Assembly: GCA_917880885.1 (NCBI GenBank) | Contig: OU862906.1 | Coordinates: forward strand, 60,430,665 to 60,494,664 | Source: Limnephilus marmoratus | Taxonomy: Eukaryota > Arthropoda > Insecta > Trichoptera > Limnephilidae | Reading direction: 5' to 3' | Length of the DNA stretch: 64,000 bases | Shown: positions 45,117-55,505 of the stretch, in pieces | Numbering within the stretch: position 1 is the first letter of the stretch | How the letters are laid out: each line of letters opens with the position of its first letter | Notes under the pieces: generated by a model | Told to the model about the DNA's origin: nothing | Database searches by the model: none | What the model saw: the letters and a program-made list of their open reading frames with translations, nothing else | Position numbers and translations under genes: made by a program

Positions 45117-47208
45117 ATGAAACAAGAAATGCAACACTTTCAATCATTTGAGGATTCAGTAGTAATCATGGCTTCGGAGGAAGAGGTTTTGCTGGCCGCC
45201 GCGGCCTGTGTAATTATATCAACTCACCGTCAACCAACTGAGCGCAGATGGTGGGTGCGACCTTCGCTGGAAGCTCGACATCGTTCCAGTGGAACTCACC
45301 TGATGGAGGATCTGATGGAAGACGGTAGAGATCCCCTTAGTGGGGAAATCAGGGATGATGGGAGTTTTCGGAATTTCGCTCGAATGAGCAGTTCTGATTT
45401 TGAATATCTCTTGATCAATGTTGCCCCAACTATTGCAAAGCAGGACACCAATTATCGATGGGCTATACCTGCAAGAGAAAGGCTTGCAGTTACTCTGAGA
45501 TTTTTGGCGAGTGGTGATTCCTATCAAAGCTTGAGTTACTTATTCAAGATCTCAAAGCAGAGTATTTCCAAGATTGTTCCTGAAGTCTGTAGGGCCCTTA
45601 TTGTCTTCTTGAAGGATGTAATCAAGGTATGTATATCAATAATTATATTCAAACAAATATTTTATTATGCAAACTTTAATATATATTATGCAAACTTATA
45701 TACTATTACTTTCAATAATGCTAAATAAAATGAAGAAAAAAAAAACAATTAAAAAGCCAATTACATATCCAGTAAATTCAAGGAGTCAGTCGTTGCTTGG
45801 TCAACGGGGCTAGGTTCGGCAGATGTGCTAGCTGCAGAGTAAGCATCTGGGCTGACAGCAGAGTAGACTTGCTGGGTACTAGGGTGCAACTGTGGGCTTA
45901 CGTCACCGTAGAATTGTGGGCTTCCTTGACCGTAGGCTTGTGGGCTTCCTTGACCGTAGACTTGTGGGCTTCCTTGACCGTAGACTTGTGGGCTTCCATG
46001 ACCGTAGACTTGTGGTCTTCCGCGTAGATCTTGCCTTTCTGCGTGGTACAAAATGTTAGTAAGTTGATGTTTCGTGTCCACCACCAACATTTTATCTTTC
46101 AAATTTCTCAGGGCAATAGCTACTTGTTCCCCAAATACATCAAACTCGTCCCTGGTCCTGGCGCTAAGCTTTTTCATTACATCGTATGCTTCCCTGGCCA
46201 TACTGTCGTTGTGGGATCTCTTTTTGCTGGGTCTTTTCATTTGAGATGGCGGAAGGAAAGTAGACTGTTCTTGCTCTGTCTGTGTCTCTTCTGGCCCCTA
46301 TAAAGAAAAACAAATTTCATTAATTCAAAGAAATGAAGTGGGTTGTCAACAATAAGTATATGATGAAATATTTTCTTTTTTTGCAGACCACAAGCAGTCA
46401 AGGAGAATGGCTTAATTTAGCTGCTGACTTTGACCAAAAATGGAATTATCCTCACTGCTGTGGCAGCATTGATGGGAAACATATTACGTTGCAAGCTCCC
46501 AAACACAGCGGTAGTGATTATTTCAACTACAAAGGGTATTTCAGTATTGTACTTATGGCCATCGTCAACGCAAACTACTGTTTTACTTATGTCAGCATTG
46601 GATGCCAAGGGCGAATATCTGATGGTGGCGTGTTTGGCAGTACAGAGTTCAAGAGGCTTCTTGAAACATCACATTTACATTTGCCAGCGGCAACACCTCT
46701 GCCTGGGAGAACACTGCCAACTCCTTACGTTTTTGTGTGTGACGACGCTTTTCAGTTACTGCCAAACATGATGAAACCGTATCCGGGGGCACAAGCAAAA
46801 GGTTCGCCACAGAGAATATATAATGGCAGACATAGCAGAGCAAGGCGCACTGTGGAAAATGTATTTGGTATAATGTCAGCTGTATTCAGAGTCCTCAGAA
46901 AACCCCTGCTTCTTGAGCCCCTAACTGCAGAAAATGTTGTCCTAACTTGTTGCCTCCTCCACAACTTTCTTCGAAAAAGTCAATCAGCATCATCGTACAC
47001 CCCCCCTGGGACCTTCGATGATGAAGATACCTCCTCCGGTGAAGTTACACCTGGACATTGGAGAATCGTGGGTGAACCAACAGATACCTTTCTGCGGCTC
47101 AGAAGGATCCCGAGAAAACCCTCCGACGTCGGCAGAATGGTTCGTAATGAAATCAGCGCTTTTTTTCAATCTGAAGAGGGATCAGTGCCGTGGCAAAACA
47201 GATACTGA
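45117..47208 (+). CDS. PIF/Harbinger (HARBI1-like) DDE transposase, two exons
   Basis: Nuclease that cuts and re-joins the element ends in the nucleus. Exon 1 is 45117-45626 (170 codons), the intron 45627-46386 (GTATGT...TTTTGCAG), and exon 2 46387-47208, giving 443 residues with no internal stop. Exon 1 holds the helix-rich DNA-binding half (FRNFARMSSSDFEYLL, RLAVTLRFLASGDSYQSLSY, ISKQSISKIV). Exon 2 starts the DDE domain: D199 in CCGSIDGKH, D289/D290 in VCDDAF, E327 in RRTVENVFG, about 37 residues apart as in this superfamily. Length is normal for the family. M18 (MASEEEVLLAAA, better start context) may be the true start. A minus-strand exon of the partner gene lies inside the intron. The gene looks intact and could be functional. 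Confidence 0.9.
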
Positions 47209-47681
47209 ATGCGAGGGATTAAGTAGGTACCTACCTACATTGTTTTTCTCCTCCCACTTTCTTCTTAGTGACAAATAATTATTATGTAGGTACCTACTAA
47301 ATAGGTAGTTAACTACTAAATTAAAGTTGAAAAATTAAACTGTATAAAATGTAATTAAAATTAATTAAAGTTTAATTAAAACTGAAGTGTGTTTACCTGT
47401 GCCTGATCTGACGCCTGTGTGGACTCATCTGGTTGCTGCAGTTCACCCGTGAGCTGCTGTCCGACTTCTTGTTGGTGCCTCGGTGTGTTTTTATCTTTTA
47501 GAAAAAGCAGAGAGTGGAAATATATCCATTTGGTCTTGTAAGGGGCATCAGCTCCGTCTCCACTCTTCCCTTTTTTCAATTCGCGCTGGAATTGTCCAAT
47601 TAGCATCCGAACTTTCTTCTCCACCTCACGATACTGCTCAATCAATCTTTCGGTATTCTCCTTCGTCCACTCCATCTCCAA
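45761..47681 (-). CDS. MADF/Myb-like partner protein of the Harbinger element, two exons
   Basis: In PIF/Harbinger elements a second protein with a MADF or Myb/SANT fold binds the ends and brings the transposase to the DNA and nucleus. Minus strand: exon 1 is 47681-47397 (95 codons), the intron 47396-46298 (GTAAAC...TTTATAG), and exon 2 46297-45761, giving 273 residues in one frame. Exon 1 begins with the MADF start (WTKENTERLIEQYRE) and runs straight into the MADF end (QFQRELKKGKSGDGAD, KWIYFHSLLFL). About 35 residues usually found between them seem absent, probably an in-frame deletion. Exon 2 has a basic patch (MKRPSKKRSHND), a helical segment and five 8-residue repeats (SPQVYGQG type) before the stop. 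The intron contains transposase exon 2 on the other strand. Confidence 0.8.
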
Positions 47682-48469
47682 AAGACCTCAAAAAATACCT
47701 CACAAAATACACAAAACAAAGAACGCCAGTCAAATTAAAAAAAACTCCACGCACTCAGACACACTCACTTACAGATAGTTCTCCATCAACTGATGGGAGG
47801 ACACTGAAAGGTTGGTTGTTTGTTTTTTGTGTTTTTTGTGTTTTTTTTTTTGTTTTGTTGTGTGTGTGGACGAGCTTTCAACTTGTTATACAACCAAGTT
47901 ATCTAATTCCTTTGATCTTTACCGACAACCTCTGGGTAACATGTAACCTGCTATAAAAACAGAAAAAAAGTTACACAACATCGTGTTATACAACATTCTT
48001 CAGTTGAATTTCTAACAAGTTACATAACATTGGTTATATAACTGTTTGTAACACGTTTTGTTACTGGTGTGGACGCACCTTTAGACTCGTTTTTTTAGAT
48101 AAAATAATCATTCTATCACCTAATTCTGTATTCTTTCATCATTTCAATAAATTTTGTTTAATTATTTACATAACTTGTTTTATTAAACCATGAGTGTGAA
48201 TTTATGACACTATATTGTCCAACAAGCCCCGTGGGTGGTTCAACTAGCCCCACCTATGAGGCAAGTTGAACCATTTTTCCTTCTGCGTGAAAATTTAAAT
48301 ATCTTGCCTTATTTCAATGTATTATATCATTTCATGAATATCATTATAAAGCCAGATAATGAAACTATCTTAATAAATTGAAAAAACAAAAATATCTATA
48401 AGAGTTTCGAGTCTGGGTCAAATTAGCAAAATCATGTTCAACTAGACCCGCCCTACTCTACCATTTTTT

Positions 48470-48850
48470 TTATTTTTTTTTTTATTTAACGCCCAGATGG
48501 CTTTTACATGTTTGGTAGTACAATTAATTCATGACAGATGATTTTTAAACAGATAAATAAATAATAAAAATAAAATTAGATAAAAATGCACACAAGTCAC
48601 AAAAATAAAAAAAAAATACAGCGATTTGATAGGTTTACAAAAATACAGATATGTTTAGGAAGACTTTTGGAATAAGTTTTTTACAAGATCCACAATATTC
48701 GTTAATGTTAAATATGTCAACATCACTTAAGTACTGATTTCCCGTGGTGTGAAATCGTTGTATCGGAGAGTGGTTGTTCGGGCATAACTGATAAATAGTA
48801 TCCTATTTCATAATCCCCACATTCCGTACTGTCTGACCTACAAAAACATT
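48470..48850 (-). mobile_element. LINE 3' end (part 1 of a split copy)
   Basis: Minus strand. A C-terminal coding piece (LCPNNHSPIQRFHTTGNQYL then DVDIFNIN) is followed by a 3' UTR ending GCCATCTGGGCGTTAAATAA and an A/T-rich tail at 48490-48470. The same 3' UTR and NQYxxxVDIFNIN piece occur in the LINE at 61.3-64 kb. Its upstream part continues at 49480-49790. Confidence 0.7.
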
Positions 48851-48939
48851 ACCTGCCCATTCACCCAGTCACCGGGAGAAGAATTGTTTAGAGAAGAAAC
48901 TTTTAGTACCGCGCTACAAGACATACATGACATTTGACG

Positions 48940-49245
48940 ACCTCCGTAGTCCAGTGGCTAAGACTCTTGACACACATTCCGGAGGGAGTGGAAGATACTA
49001 TTAGTATCGCCCTGGTGTAAGACCACCATTCAGAATTGAAACGTTGCTTGAAAATGGCTTTAGCCGTGTTTAGTGACCAGATCTGAATAGCAAGGTACTT
49101 TCCAACCTTTCTCTTCCCCACCTCCTTCCCCTCCCCACTACCTTCAGCCTCACAACATACCCCAATTGGGGATGCCATAGTCTCACTGGCTCCAGACGGG
49201 AGCATTTAAGATTCTTGTGCGGTATTCACTGTAAAAAAAAAAAAA
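48940..49245 (+). repeat. SINE with tRNA-like head and poly-A tail (family R6, copy 3)
   Basis: CTCCGTAGTCCAGTGGCTAA looks like an A-box region and GGTGTAAGACC like a decayed B box. The R6 body follows (GATCTGAATAGCAAGGTACT, CAGCCTCACAACATACCCC, GATGCCATAGTCTCACTGG), then CTTGTGCGGTATTCACTG and a run of A at 49230-49243. This copy supplies the head and tail missing from the other two. Confidence 0.6.
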
Positions 49246-49479
49246 ATACATGGTCTTATGCAACGGGCAAGAGTTTTCATGGTGATTAATGGGCAAAGCA
49301 GTTTTTTACGTCGTGCGATTTGTGCAACATCCAGATGGAGTAAGAGAAGATACCAGTTCATGAGGTAGGACTTTCATTATTCTGGTGGCATCCTCTCCAA
49401 GTTCATCCCTATTTTCTTCCAGAGCTTACACAAAATTCCCGCGGCCTAAAATCGCCACAAGTTTTCATGGGCTGAATGC

Positions 49480-49790
49480 TGCAGTAGAAAAGTGTATTTT
49501 GTCGTGTGTTTACTGTCGGTATTCGTAGAGTTGCACGAGTTCGCAACAGTCGAATTTAGAGTTAAGTATTTTGAATAAAAATGTTAAGTTGTTAATTTTA
49601 CGTCTGTCTTCTAGTGCGTGTATTTTTAGAATATTTAGTAATAGATTATATTTTGAGTCTTTTAGTGGGATATTTAATTTAAAATTTATAAAACACAGAA
49701 ATTTTTTTGTATTCGCTCAATTTTATTAACGTGAATTTTGTAAGATGGAGACCAAACTACCGAGTTATATTCAACAATTTTCACGGAAAA
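49480..49790 (-). pseudogene. LINE ORF2 C-terminal fragment (part 2 of a split copy)
   Basis: Minus strand, in pieces: a VWSPSYKIHVNKIERIQKNF-like stretch (after the RT core in CR1-type LINEs), then LEDRRKINNLTFLFKILNSK and CCELVQLYEYR. It would join the piece at 48470-48850. The 600-odd bases between them, including the SINE at 48940-49245, were inserted. Confidence 0.65.
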
Positions 49791-50097
49791 TTAATTTGCT
49801 TCGCAAGAGGAGATTTCTAAATACGGTAAAATATTGTCCGAAAGCATTTTATACGAAAAATCTACGAAATTCCGAAGAAGAGGAGTCCATCGTACGATAA
49901 CTAATACTATTATCCTGTTGAACGTTAAAGTATTTCGAAAAACCACGCAAAAATTACCTTGGTGAGTTCTGGTCAAATATCGATATAAGCAAATTCCCTT
50001 TTCTCTTAATTTATCTATTATTTGCAAAAAATATGATGGGTAGTGTTTACAATATATATAATTACTAAACTGCGTTTACATGCACGAACATGAACGC

Positions 50098-50198
50098 GAA
50101 CTGAGCCGCGAATTATGGGAAAGGAACGAAGCTACCGCAAACGGCCCGAAACGCCACTTGCAGTTTCTTCGTTCCTTTCCCATAATTGGCCGCTCAGT
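50098..50198. repeat. long hairpin
   Basis: AATTATGGGAAAGGAACGAAG at 50111-50131 pairs with its complement at 50167-50187. The pairing extends outward through ACTGAGC/GCTCAGT. About 30-bp arms and a 35-bp GC-rich loop; possibly a very small MITE. Confidence 0.6.
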
Positions 50199-50265
50199 GG
50201 ACAATTTCCTTAATTAATTATATGTACTTACATATTTATTTATTTTAAATTACTTCACACAGGAG

Positions 50266-51245
50266 TAGGGAATGCAATCTCGTTCTCGCGAGATCTCGTT
50301 TTTTCGAGATCTCGGCCTTTTTTAGCGAGATTGATCTCGGACGAAAAAAGGGCGAGATCTCGCGAGTTTAACGAGATTGTACTCGAGCATAAAAACATCT
50401 TATTCGAAGCGCGGACTGACACGGATGGAGTTGCTATCTGTCAGTTTCGTTCGGTGCGCGTGAGGCAGCGGCCTGAGGTAGCCTGAGATCTGTGGTTCCA
50501 ACTAGCGTTGAATCCGAAAGGGCCTTCTCGGCGGCTGGTTATCTGGCCAGCAAAATATATAAGAAGCCGTTTCGCAGACGATTCTTTCGACATTTTGTGC
50601 TTCTTAAGGAGCTATTTTCAAAATAATTCGTAATAATGGCTTGCGATTTGAATTGAACAAATCTTTCATTTGATTGGTATATTTTATTAATTAATCTGTA
50701 ATTTCTAATATTGGTATATTTTGATAATTAATCTGTAATATCTAATGGATCTACTGAGTAGATATAGTTTTATTTAATTGATAATAATATCTCAGTTATA
50801 GTCAACTCAACTTAGATAACAAGTTTAATTTTTTTTTCTTCTCGTTGTTTTGTTTGTTATAAAAGAACTGTTTTATTACTAAAAGATTTTTGTTTGCTGT
50901 TATAAGAGAAGACTGGTTGTTTCTTTCATTTGTTATTTGATAGATACGTACGTCAAAGTTTACAACTTAGAAGGTTATTAAAAAATTAAAGACAAATACG
51001 TCAAACAATGTTTGATGCATAAAAGTCTATTGAAAAATTCGTGAAAATAAATGTTTATCATATAGTACTTATAATTTTTATCATTTTTTCCCTAATTTAT
51101 TCAAATATTGTGATTATTTGTAAAAAAAACACACAAATCTGCGAATCTCGCGAGATCTCGAAATTGGCGAGATCTCGCAGTATTGTTATTCATAAACTCG
51201 CGGGATCTCGCTTGAGCCCCAATCTCGCGAGATTTGCATTCCCTA
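50266..51245 (+). mobile_element. hAT element, 980 bp, internally deleted
   Basis: Termini TAGGGAATGCAATCTCG and, inward from the right, TAGGGAATGCAAATCTCG. The 8-bp flanks CACAGGAG (50258-50265) and CCCAGGAG (51246-51253) differ at one base. Both subterminal regions are arrays of the palindrome CTCGCGAGATCTCG. The C-terminal transposase piece at 50495-50633 identifies it as hAT. Confidence 0.85.
50495..50633 (+). pseudogene. hAT transposase C-terminal dimerisation region, frameshifted
   Basis: VPTSVESERAFSAAGYLASK, then after a one-base shift SRFADDSFDILCFLRSYF and a stop. This is the conserved hAT C-terminal dimerisation motif (ERxFSxAG). The catalytic domain is missing from the element. 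Confidence 0.85.
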
Positions 51246-51249
51246 CCCA

Positions 51250-51390
51250 GGAGTCTCTCAGGCAAAAATCCCTCAAGGCCTATGTCATCTTTGGGGATGC
51301 TGTATGGAGGGTCTTTTAAGGATAAGGAAGAAGACAAAATTCTGGGAACGAAAAAGGCATGAGGGGTGGGTAGGAATCTGGGAGTTTTAG
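51250..51390 (+). repeat. dispersed SINE-like repeat (family R5), copy 5, partial
   Basis: CCTCAAGGCCTATGTCATC, GGTCTTTTAAGGATAAGG and GTGGGTAGGAATCTGGGAG match the first half of copies 1, 2 and 4. The hAT element at 50266-51245 sits directly against its start. Confidence 0.6.
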
Positions 51391-52079
51391 AATATTTCGT
51401 TACATATTTAGATAGGTGATTTATAAATTTAAAGATATACGGATTGTTTCTGTATTATTATTATTGGAAACCAGTAAGGAAATCCAGTATATTTTTTTTT
51501 TGTTTTTTTTTTTATTATTTCGCATTCTCAATTTTTTTTAAATACACAAATGATGCAGGTTTTGTAAAGAAGGTGAACGTGGAATCATATTTTCTTAATT
51601 AATTAATTAATAATATATAATAAAAATGAAAACGAAAAACAATTTTAAAGATACTTAGATTTTTTTTCTTAATATCAATATATGTACAATTTTTGGCTAG
51701 GTTTCTCAATTTCAACAAATGCAAAAAAATTCAAAAAATTACTGGTAAAAAATACAAAATTAAAAAAACATCTATATCATAAAAATACAAAGACAAAAGG
51801 CTTAACTTATAGGTCTATGTATACACAATACTCCAGCGTTCGGTCTCCATACTTAATTAATTTTTGTGGGATTTTCGTACATTTATGTTCCGTAAATCGT
51901 GTGCTGTGGCTGTGCTCCAGAGGTTTTTTTTCTCCCCAATTGTCCATAACAGTAAAGAACCAGAGTAGTCCTTTAATTAAGAGTAGGCCAGAACAAAACA
52001 ACAGTTGTACATTGCTTCTTTTCCACGTACAGGGTTTTACAGATCACACTTAACTTACTTTAAAATGTAAGTTAAATTT
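51391..52079. other. AT-rich interval, nothing recognised
   Basis: ORFs at 51682-52053 and its shadow have no recognisable content. Confidence 0.35.
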
Positions 52080-52335
52080 CGCTTTAAAGTGTTCCCTTTC
52101 CACCTTCCCCGCCTACCCTCGCCCTTTCCCGCTCACCCGTCCAACCAACCCCCTCCCGCGTTCCATATATTCAGTCCCAGTACATTCAGTTTTGAAACAG
52201 CTCGCGAGCCACCTATTACAATTTTTTTATTCAAATTTTCATTTTTCATGGTAGTGTTACAAATATTCATTTTTTTTTTGTATTATAAGAACAATCAATC
52301 AATTTTGGTACCTAACATAGGTACCAATTTAAAAT
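52080..52335 (+). repeat. dispersed repeat family R7, copy 2
   Basis: CCATATATTCAGTCCCAGTA, CATTCAGTTTTGAAACAGCT, then TTATTCAAATTTTCATTTTTC, AGAACAATCAATCAATTTTG and GGTACCTAACATAGGTACC match the complement of 58370-58660 along most of their length. Confidence 0.65.
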
Positions 52336-52812
52336 ATCTATAATTCTTGATTCGACTCAAAGTATTAGGCGAGTACTTAAAAAATCAGTAATTTAAAGAG
52401 TTTCCAAAATTGAATTTGGTTTTAACAATAATTTTTTTGAAAAAATGTCATTCTAAAATTTTGACATTTTTGACAGTTTTGCAAGAGTTTTTGAAATGAT
52501 TAAAATACTTTTCAGGTGTTTTCAAAACGTTTCATCTCATATTACTCACAAACTTATATACACATACGAGTATAAAGACCATTATCATTATTATTATATA
52601 CTCACCCCCATACAAGCAAATTTTGATTTTTATATATATAGATGCTTGTATTTTATCATGTTCGAATTCCGTATCGGAGGTTAGATTCTACCAGATGAAA
52701 GTATATTAGTTTAAGTGTGCTATGGGACAACCTAAATTTTAATTTATGGAATTTTTTCGCTTCAGCTCTTAGCTGATTACGTATTTTAGTCATTTGATTA
52801 TCCCGTTTAGAG

Positions 52813-53049
52813 GGTTTCTCACCATCCTCCCAATAGCTTATCCATACACATAACGAATATTAATAAAAAAACAAATAAATACTAGCAAAAGGTAAAAACT
52901 TCGGCTAATTTATCCTATATGTAGCCATTGTTCATAGGTTCAAGTACCGAATAGCAAACTCAGACTTTTTAAATAAATAAATCCTGTAGAATTAATCCAA
53001 AATATTCATTATGTGTATGGATAAGCTATTGGGAGGATGGTGAAAAACC
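52813..53049. mobile_element. TIR element, about 237 bp, 49-bp arms
   Basis: Arms at 52813-52861 and 53001-53049 match with two mismatches (GGTTTCTCACCATCCTCCCA onward). It interrupts or abuts the LINE fragment at 53053-53465. No clear target duplication; superfamily unknown. Confidence 0.65.
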
Positions 53050-53052
53050 CCC

Positions 53053-53465
53053 ATAAATTTACTATCCACTATTAGTCCCAAGTAAATATTTTCGTATTCA
53101 AAATGTTTTTTTTCCCACCGAAAAGAGTTTTTAATTTTTCCATGAATACAATCTAAATTATTTGCAGTTAAATGTGGTATATTCCAAACCAGGTGTAGGT
53201 ACATACATTTAATATATGTACGTTCATGTGTACAGTTTTCTTTGCATTAATAATTAATCCTTCATCGTGGGCTCATTCAGGTCGTTGAAGTAAAGTTCGG
53301 TTTGTAATTTTCCGTAGATATTATAAAAGAGCAGTTTCGTCTGCGAAAATGAATCTCCGTGCTTTTCTAAATAATTTGGACATTGCCATTATATAAATTA
53401 CATATATTTTTGGACCCAAAATTGACCCATGCGGAACTCCTGACTTTATAACCTATTGTCACGAC
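53053..53465 (-). pseudogene. LINE reverse-transcriptase core fragment
   Basis: Minus strand pieces with RT motifs: SGVPHGSILGPKIYVIYI near 53450, IFADETALL near 53345 (the usual second Asp of the YADD box is Glu here) and IINAKKTVHMNVH near 53240, then SFRWEKKHFEYENIYLGL near 53125. Stops and frameshifts intervene. Dead copy. Confidence 0.75.
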
Positions 53466-55505
53466 CAATGTCGTGACACGAGAGATGTGGACTCTAAATC
53501 TAATTTTTGTGCGAAAACAAGACAATTGACTGCGTTTTTAACTCAATCACAGGAAATGGCAAATGGAAGGATAAGTCCCTACCTTTCGATGGTTCATCCG
53601 CTGTTTCTGGACCGATCTTGGTGACGGGTGCACTTCACTTCAATAACGGCACAACTTGGTAATTGTTTACCGACACTATGGGGTTATATTGGTAATTTTG
53701 CCATTAATGGCGAGATTTCAATGGCGAGATGTGTATAATGTCACTGCGATTTTTCAACTCTTACAAGTAGGTAATTTTAAATTTTGGTGCCAATATTGTA
53801 GATGGGTTCCACGTAGGTATGAAAACATCTTCTTCGTTTCCTAATAAGTAGGGACTCTCAAGGAAAGGAGGAAGATAAAGGAATAAATGAACAATGAAGG
53901 ACTTGGGAATATGCGTTTAGTTTTTAAACTGTTTCAGAACTAAACACCTATATCACGTTAATTCATTCGTCAACTAAAAGCCTATGAAAAAGATACTCGT
54001 TAAAATCTATTCGTCAGTTTTGCAACTATCAGAGTGAATTTGTATTCCACAAATCCGTTAGAGTTATATGCGTTGCGCCTCAGTTCTACAATCATCGCAT
54101 CTGATCTTGACACCTTCCTCCGAATCCGTTTATCCGTTATGAAGGTTGATTGAGGCGTGTGACGCCGCGCCGTACGTCATCCCACCCGACCTGTCTACCT
54201 GCTACCTCTCGCGCTACCTGCTTCGTATAACCTGCTACCTATAACCAACTTCCTACTGCCTAGTACATACTTAGTATACTGCCTGTATACCTATGCTGCA
54301 AGTAAATGGCAGAGTATCTACCCTTTTTGTTAAGACTGTACATAATGGTCAACTGAAAACTGAGAAGCGTTTTCATACAGAAAAATATCTACTCCGTACG
54401 GGTTTTTTATTATTAATCTTCATAAAAGTGTCGACGAAATTGCTGATTCAGATGTTTAAGTCAATATATTTTACTATTTTTACTAAAACTGTACTACCCT
54501 GCTTTATGAATAAAATAATAAATTTTCACAAAGTGGAATACTCGTATCTCTGTAAAAGTAGGTTCCATGGCGACTCAGAATAAACTCAACTAAACACCTC
54601 TTCAAACGGTGAAAACGCTCCTCAATTACAGTATCAATCCAATGTCACCAATAAAGTGATTCAAAGCGTTATTAGTTTCTATAATATTACGTCGAAGGCG
54701 AATGTATAGAAATGACTAAAAGCATTCGTGAAAATAAATTACCTACGTCACTTTTAAAGGTAAGTACGGAACGATGCAATAGTAGATCTGCCTTTATCAA
54801 CATGGAAGTAAGAAACTATGGAAAGGCAGTCTGTATGTCAAGTATGGTATGCAATTTTTAGACCTTATGTACTTGGGTCGAAAGTTCGAACGCGTAAAAT
54901 TTAGGGCGGAAAAATATGTATAGACGTCATTCGCTCGCGGTTCGTCTTCGAGAAGTTGTTAGAGCTGTTTTATTAGTTTAAATGAAAAATGGTTGTGTTC
55001 TATGGTTTCGTGTTTCAACGAAACAATGAAAAATCTAAATCGAACAGTGGTATTACATTTCACGTGCGAGTATTTTCAATATTTTTTCTTCATAATTGCA
55101 AGGTTTGCATTTAAATACGTTCGTTCAACGTTAATCTATAGTCAAAAGTGTCCGGAGCCGACTTAATGCAAATTAGCATTTTGGATTTGATACGTAATTA
55201 ATATTATAATGTTCCTTAATATGCATAAAACAGGCACAGGCACGTAATACATTCATAATCGCACTTGGTATGAATCAACTTTGGATAGCACATGTGAAGC
55301 AATTTGGAGGTTAAGTTTACAGTTGGGTTACACTAAATCTAAAATTCGATCTTTACTATTAGAAAGATGCTTGAATTGATTAAGTCCAGTCAACTTTTGA
55401 AAATCTACTTCGTGTTATAGATGTTTGACCATTGCATGAAACTGAACTGGTGTGAGTGTCATTGACCATTGAATATATGGTACATTTAAATCACCTATTA
55501 TTATT
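53466..55505. other. AT-rich interval, nothing recognised
   Basis: No repeat family match or domain found. A 96-codon ORF at 54293-54583 is unsupported. 54190-54300 is rich in CTACCTGCTACCT-like words. Confidence 0.4.

Larger units (their letters stand above)
44974..48080 (+). mobile_element. PIF/Harbinger element, about 3.1 kb, apparently full length
   Basis: Termini AGGTACGTCCACACCGGTAA and, read inward from the right, AGGTGCGTCCACACCAGTAA. Flanks are TAA on the left and TTA on the right; both fit the TWA target of this superfamily although they are not identical. A second partial copy of the terminal motif lies just inside each end (CGCGTCCACACC at 45104 and GTGTGTGTGGACGAG at 47860), with several GTTATATAACAAGTTA-like palindromes nearby that could bind the partner protein. 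It encodes a transposase (+) and a MADF-like protein (-). Confidence 0.85.
44414..48460. mobile_element. outer TIR element hosting the Harbinger element
   Basis: Inverted termini GGGCGGGGCTAGTTGAAC at about 44421-44438 and its complement, with one mismatch, at 48436-48453, each next to TA. Subterminal copies of the same motif are reused inside (GTGGGGCTATTTGAACC near 44770; GTTCAACTAGCCCCACC near 48239). Without the inserted Harbinger it would be about 940 bp. No coding of its own. TA flanks suggest a Tc1/mariner-like mechanism, but the family is not identified. Confidence 0.65.

Noticed and set aside
45797..46027. Repetitive + strand ORF opposite the MADF-like exon 2
   Set aside because: Antisense shadow of the five SPQVYGQG repeats.
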